DNA from: Ostrinia nubilalis
Lineage: Eukaryota; Arthropoda; Insecta; Lepidoptera; Crambidae
Assembly (NCBI RefSeq): GCF_963855985.1
Contig: NC_087104.1
Coordinates: 3,410,001-3,474,000, forward strand
DNA: 64,000 nt
Direction: 5' to 3'
In this document: piece by piece, positions 60,550-64,000 of the stretch
How positions within the stretch are numbered: position 1 is the first letter of the stretch
Layout of the letters: every line of letters begins with the position of its first letter
Translations under genes and position numbers: made by a program
The notes under the pieces: generated by a model
What the model saw: the letters and a program-made list of their open reading frames with translations, nothing else
Databases searched by the model: none
What the model was told of the DNA's origin: nothing

Positions 60550-60650
60550 TTACTGATCCTGAAAGTGCTTCACGAGCTCTATCAAATGGTATCAATAAAA
60601 CGTTACAGAATAAACTGGATCTATCCGAAAAATCAATGTTTCCAGCAGTC
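60550..60650 (-). repeat. Dispersed repeat Q, copy 4
   Basis: Its reverse complement matches 26815-26955 (gatagagctc, tccagtttattctgtaacg, ctggaaacattga). It sits 280 bp upstream of exon E. Confidence 0.7.
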
Positions 60651-60929
60651 AAAAAAAATGTTAGTTCAAATGAAGTTCAAAATGTGGTGTTCTATGTAGA
60701 GCGTGAATATTATTACTATTTATTACCCACATTATATCTATCCAAATAATTATGATGAAGTTTTAATCAAATGAACTGTTCAATCAAATATTCTTATACT
60801 TATGATTATGATCGTTACTTCAAAACTAAAATGATCAGTTAGCAAAAAGTTGGAATACCTTTTTTGGTGTTGCAGCATGCCCATTTATTCCCTTTTCCAT
60901 ATTCTCAACAGCACATTCTCGTTTTCCAG

Positions 60930-61127
60930 GCAGCAAGTGCCCTCTTCACCCTGGACGGAGCCCGCGGCGAAGCCCTATCAAGACGACTGGCCCGGGGCGA
61001 AAAGAGACGACGTCGCTGCCGAGCCATCCTTGCCATAGTCGCGCTGCTGCTACTCCTGGCTGCCGTGGGAGCGGTGGAACTCCTCATGTCCAGGGGACAG
61101 CGAGTGTTTGGAGCTGTGCTGCGATGA
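60930..61127 (+). CDS. Exon E, terminal coding exon with the membrane anchor
   Basis: The acceptor cattctcgttttccag precedes 60930. In phase 0 it encodes 65 residues and TGA (61125-61127). Residues 1-24 are mixed (AASALFTLDGARGEALSRRL), 25-31 form a basic cluster (KRRRRCR), 32-49 are hydrophobic (AILAIVALLLLLAAVGAV), then ELLM and a tail SRGQRVFGAVLR. The basic cluster before the segment and the very short tail suggest the N-terminus is cytosolic and the C-terminus lumenal or extracellular. Degenerate copies of the second half of this exon follow in tandem (61200-62131). It could instead be one of several alternative last exons. Confidence 0.75.
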   Translation, partial: AASALFTLDGARGEALSRRLARGEKRRRRCRAILAIVALLLLLAAVGAVELLMSRGQRVFGAVLR

Positions 61128-61199
61128 TGGTAACTAACTGGTTTTACAAATTTATTATAGGTACTTCCTACAAGCACAGAGATGCTATAAACACTTCAG

Positions 61200-62131
61200 T
61201 GTTACTTCTAGCAGCCTTGGAGCGATACTGTGGTACTGGTGTGGTGCAGTGGACTCCTCATGTCGAGGGGACAGCGGGTGTTTGGAGCTGTGCTGCGATG
61301 ATGGTAACTGGATATAAAATAGTCTATTCTACTCACTGTAGGACTATCATAATTGTAGTCGCTCTGCCTCTTCTCTAGGGTTGCGGAGGAATATGAGATA
61401 TGCTGCGATGATGGTAACTGGATATAAAATAGTCTTTTCTACTCACTGCTCTGCCTCTGCTTCTTCTAAAAGTGGACCGACGACCTAATAAAGGAAGGCG
61501 CTGGATGCAGGCCGCTACCAACCGTGCGATGTGGAAGTCATTGGGGGAGGCCTATGTTCAGCAGTGGACGTCCTATGGCTGAAATGATGATGATGCCTCT
61601 TCTCTAGGGTTGCGGAGGAACTATCAGATATGCTGCGATGATGGTAACTAGATAAGGAAGTATTATACTTACTGTAGAATTTTCCTGGCGATAGATTCTC
61701 TGCTGGTACTCTTAGTGGCCTTGGATGCTGTAAATGACGTAATCTACCTTCTGCAAGACTATCCTTTGCCATAGTTGTTCTGCTGCTACTCCTGGCTGCC
61801 GTGGGAGCGGTGGAACTCCTCATGTCTAGGGGACAGCGGGTGTTTGGAGCTGTGCTGCGATGATGGTAACTGGATATAAAATAGTCTATTCTACTCACTG
61901 TAGGACTATCATAACTATAGACTATATTGCAGAGGAATATGAGATATGCTGCGATGATGGTAACTGGATAGGGAAGTAGTAGTGGCCCTGAATGTTGTAA
62001 ATGACGTATTCTACTTTCTGCAAGACTATCCCTTGCCATAGTCACGCTGCTGCTACTCTTAGCAAATGTGGGTGCAGTGGAACGGCTCATGTCAAGGGGG
62101 CAGCTGGTCTTTGGAGCTGTGCTGCGTTGAT
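61200..62131 (+). repeat. Degenerate tandem copies of the terminal exon's membrane-segment code
   Basis: Segments matching exon E from about residue 34 to the stop recur at about 61200-61300, 61765-61865 and 62032-62131. Each is followed by a diverged copy of the downstream gatgatggtaactgg sequence, which also occurs without the coding part near 61400, 61635 and 61950. The first copy has a one-base deletion in the GTG-GAA-CTC region. The copy at 61765 keeps the frame to the stop with only a few changes. The copy at 62032 keeps the frame and stop although 12 of 32 codons differ, 8 of them silently. No phase-0 acceptor is obvious before either open copy. Confidence 0.8.
61474..61590 (+). mobile_element. 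RTE-type LINE 3' end inside the terminal-exon repeats
   Basis: gtggaccgacgacctaataa, aggcgctggatgcaggccgc and gtggaagtcattgggggagg, then ggctgaaatgatgatgatg. It interrupts one of the tandem units (gcctcttctctagggttgcg occurs on both sides). Confidence 0.8.
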
Positions 62132-62242
62132 GATAAGTTGATAACTACTAACTGGTTGTACAAAGTATTATAGGTCCTTCCCACTTCCTGCAAGCATAGA
62201 GATGCTATAAACATTACTCCATTTTTATTGGCTGTCAAGCTG

Positions 62243-62295
62243 CATATCCTGGCTACACAGGAGTTGCAGCGGTGGGAACGAGAGGTGGGAATAAT
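62243..62295 (-). repeat. Dispersed repeat K fragment
   Basis: cctggctacacaggagttgc and agcggtgggaacgagaggtg are the reverse complement of the head of repeat K. 62296-62920 shows nothing else but the AATAAA noted separately. Confidence 0.7.
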
Positions 62296-62526
62296 TCCGT
62301 TAGTGCCATTCCTAGCACTTTACAAGCAACTATTGGAAAAATGGAAAAGGTCTTCGAACCTTTCCTGTGATAGTGGATACTACATCCTTTCCTACTTAAC
62401 ATTACCAATAATAATTGCCAATCGATCAATTACCTGACTAGCCAATTGTTGCTCTAATTAGTTGATATCTGGGTAAGCCGATAAAACTGATCATCATTAC
62501 GTGTATTTAAAAATGTTGATAAGTAT

Positions 62527-62532
62527 AATAAA
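62527..62532 (+). promoter_or_regulatory. Candidate polyadenylation signal AATAAA
   Basis: This canonical hexamer is about 1.4 kb after the exon E stop and after the tandem copies. It is a candidate 3' end of the gene only; AATAAA is common in AT-rich DNA, and no T/GT-rich downstream element stands out. Confidence 0.25.
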
Positions 62533-62920
62533 CTGATTTTTATCAGAGTTCAAGTATCTATCTAATAATATTATCTACCATTTGATTAGCTGTGCAAAGA
62601 AAAAAATGTCAACTCATTGTAAAATATATGCAAGTTGTTTACAAATTATTAAATTGTGCAAATGTTTTAATTGTAATTAATTTACATTAATTTTACGTGA
62701 ACCGTGGATGTTATGAAACTTTTAAAACAACGATTTCAACAAATGCAATTTTGTGCAATTTTAGATAAAACACAAATGCAATCTTCCATAACATCAAATT
62801 GACATACTTTTTTGGTAGCTAGTGATTTTAATTTGTGATTTCAGAGTTGGCCAGCACCAGGGCGTTGAAAATGACTTAACGGGACAAAAGTGATAGTGAA
62901 AAATGTATTCCTTGTGATGT

Positions 62921-62971
62921 GAATAATATAAAAAAATAATATACGTAGTATATTATTTTTTTATATTATTC
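62921..62971. repeat. Perfect palindrome, 25-bp arms
   Basis: gaataatataaaaaaataat then atacgtagtat at the centre, mirrored to attattttttttatattattc-type sequence. No loop, so it may extrude as a cruciform or mark a palindromic transposon. Confidence 0.8.
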
Positions 62972-63146
62972 AGTGTAGTATTATCTAATGGGAAAAAACG
63001 GTGATCACCGTTGATAACTTTCATTTTATCTTACAGGAACGCACTTTTAATTTGAACTTAGTTTTATTTATTTTTTGGGCAGTAGGTATCATTGTTTTTT
63101 TTATCATATTTGACAGATGGAAAGATATTGTTTAACCATAGCATTA

Positions 63147-63248
63147 GAGTAAGCGCACACCGTTGATTTTTAGTTGGTCGATAGTTGTGCCCGATTTTAA
63201 TTTGTATGAAGAATCGGCCAAATCGAATCGGCGTAGTGTGCGCACTCC
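63147..63248. mobile_element. Small MITE-like element
   Basis: gagtaagcgcacac and gtgtgcgcactc are imperfect inverted ends about 100 bp apart; the interior (gcccgattttaatttgtatg, aatcggcc) resembles a repeat I recall from Lepidoptera. Confidence 0.45.
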
Positions 63249-63449
63249 CATACATGCCCATACCACAGTAGATAAATCAAACAGTACGGAAGCTTCATAC
63301 AAACGCTCGAAATCAGACTCACGCACACAGACGCACGCTTTACACGAGCTCTAAGCGAACCTCGCAGTCCATCCGTCGCGAGTGTCGCGCGCGTTGTGTT
63401 TTTAATAATAATTTTATTGCATGCACTGTCCGCTGTATTTTTAAAAAAC

Positions 63450-63548
63450 ATGCCACGAGTGTATTGCGTAGTATACGGCTGCTTGAACTCGGCATCTTCA
63501 AAACCAGAACTTTCATTTTTTAAACTTCGTAATAATTCTGAATTGTAA
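63450..63548 (+). pseudogene. THAP-domain N-terminal fragment
   Basis: A 32-codon ORF, MPRVYCVVYGCLNSASSKPE then LSFFKLRNNSEL and stop. C-x4-C and FFKL are the first THAP motifs. A possible donor, cttc|gtaata, lies right after FKL, so it may be a first exon. The rest of the domain is not in the window. 63549-64000 is AT-rich without features. Confidence 0.6.
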
Positions 63549-64000
63549 AAATGATTAAATATTACTTTTTAAATAAAGTGCTTACATCTGATTTTGTAAT
63601 AGTTCTTTTTAAATTACGTAATTACGCTTTTTAACAATTTATGTGTTCTATTTGATAAAGTAATTTGCTCCGCGCGCTTTTGTACTAAGTGATGAACTGT
63701 ATTTAAAATGAGGCAATAGCTATGTGAAAGTAAGTATCCGGTATTTTATTTATGAGAATAGAATATCTTCTACCGGCCTCTAATAGTACTTAATCAATTT
63801 ATTCGATTATGTATTCGATCATTATAGAACCTAATTAACGTTTTATTTTTTTGTTAACTACTTAGTCAATTAATTTATTCCATTAGGTATTTGATAATTA
63901 AAAAACCTAAATAAACGTTTTAATAAATAAGTAAGTCAGAACCTTATTAATTTTATAAAGATTAAGAGTGCCAACCCTAACACTCAGTTGAAGTGTAGGT

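Larger units (their letters stand above)
3540..61127 (+). other. Host gene, five visible exons, unknown C-terminally anchored membrane protein
   Basis: Exons 3540-3670, 5089-5219, 5909-6104, 6679-6889 and 60930-61127 total 867 nt, that is 288 codons plus a TGA stop, with one uninterrupted frame. Intron phases (2, 1, 2, 0) match exactly across every junction, which is unlikely by chance. Exon GC is far above that of the surrounding DNA. The fourth intron is about 54 kb. The protein reads: Gly/Pro/Ala-rich start, acidic stretch, Ser/Gly-rich linker, Ala-rich possibly helical region, basic cluster, one hydrophobic segment, short tail. The 5' end is not defined: exon 1 here begins at an acceptor, so more exons probably lie upstream of the window. 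I do not recognise the family. A KASH-like or other tail-anchored protein was considered, but the tail lacks the terminal PPPX of KASH proteins. Confidence 0.8.

Noticed and set aside
61025..61127. KASH-type nuclear envelope anchor
   Set aside because: Membrane segment and short tail fit, but the tail ends AVLR rather than PPPX and has no proline run.
61515..62090. 191-codon minus-strand ORF
   Set aside because: Antisense reading of the terminal-exon tandem copies and the RTE insertion; its repeated peptide words mirror the repeats.

Overview
The window looks like nuclear DNA of a lepidopteran insect. That is an inference from three things. Non-coding DNA is AT-rich and full of taggtac/tacctac words. 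The transposon families are ones I know from moth and butterfly genomes: RTE-clade LINE 3' ends, jockey-type and CR1-like LINE tails, tRNA-headed SINEs, Helitron 3' ends closing in CTAGT, and many TA- or TAA-flanked MITEs. Genes are sparse and split by long introns. No operon, CRISPR array, rRNA or intact tRNA gene was seen.

One host gene is well supported, on the + strand. Four GC-rich exons lie at 3540-3670, 5089-5219, 5909-6104 and 6679-6889. A terminal exon lies about 54 kb downstream at 60930-61127. All five share one reading frame across canonical AG/GT junctions, giving 288 codons and a stop. The visible protein is a low-complexity, acidic and Ser-rich cytoplasmic stretch, then a basic cluster, a single membrane segment and a tail of about a dozen residues, so it resembles a C-terminally anchored membrane protein. 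The 5' part of the gene is outside the window or not recognisable, and I cannot name the family.

Layout: 1-3539 upstream intron or flank with a few repeats; 3540-6889 exon cluster, including a tandem array that multiplies an exon/5' splice-site junction; 6890-60929 one giant intron made largely of nested transposons; 60930-62131 terminal exon plus degenerate tandem copies of its membrane-segment code; 62132-64000 3' flank with a palindrome, a MITE and a THAP-domain fragment. Inside the intron the largest structures are a 6.9-kb inverted-repeat element (22124-29008), a Mutator-like foldback with a 9-bp target duplication (30421-32126), a TIR-bounded region with an embedded LINE (37037-39588), a 7.0-kb TIR-bounded composite (41111-48068), and two adjacent elements (49690-52180 hAT; 52203-54741 unclassified) with further insertions inside.

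Most open frames outside the five exons are fragments of LINE reverse transcriptases, frames through repeats, or chance ORFs. Two possible THAP-domain first exons (59673, 63450) and one 146-codon ORF ending at a good splice donor (29852) are the only other coding candidates.
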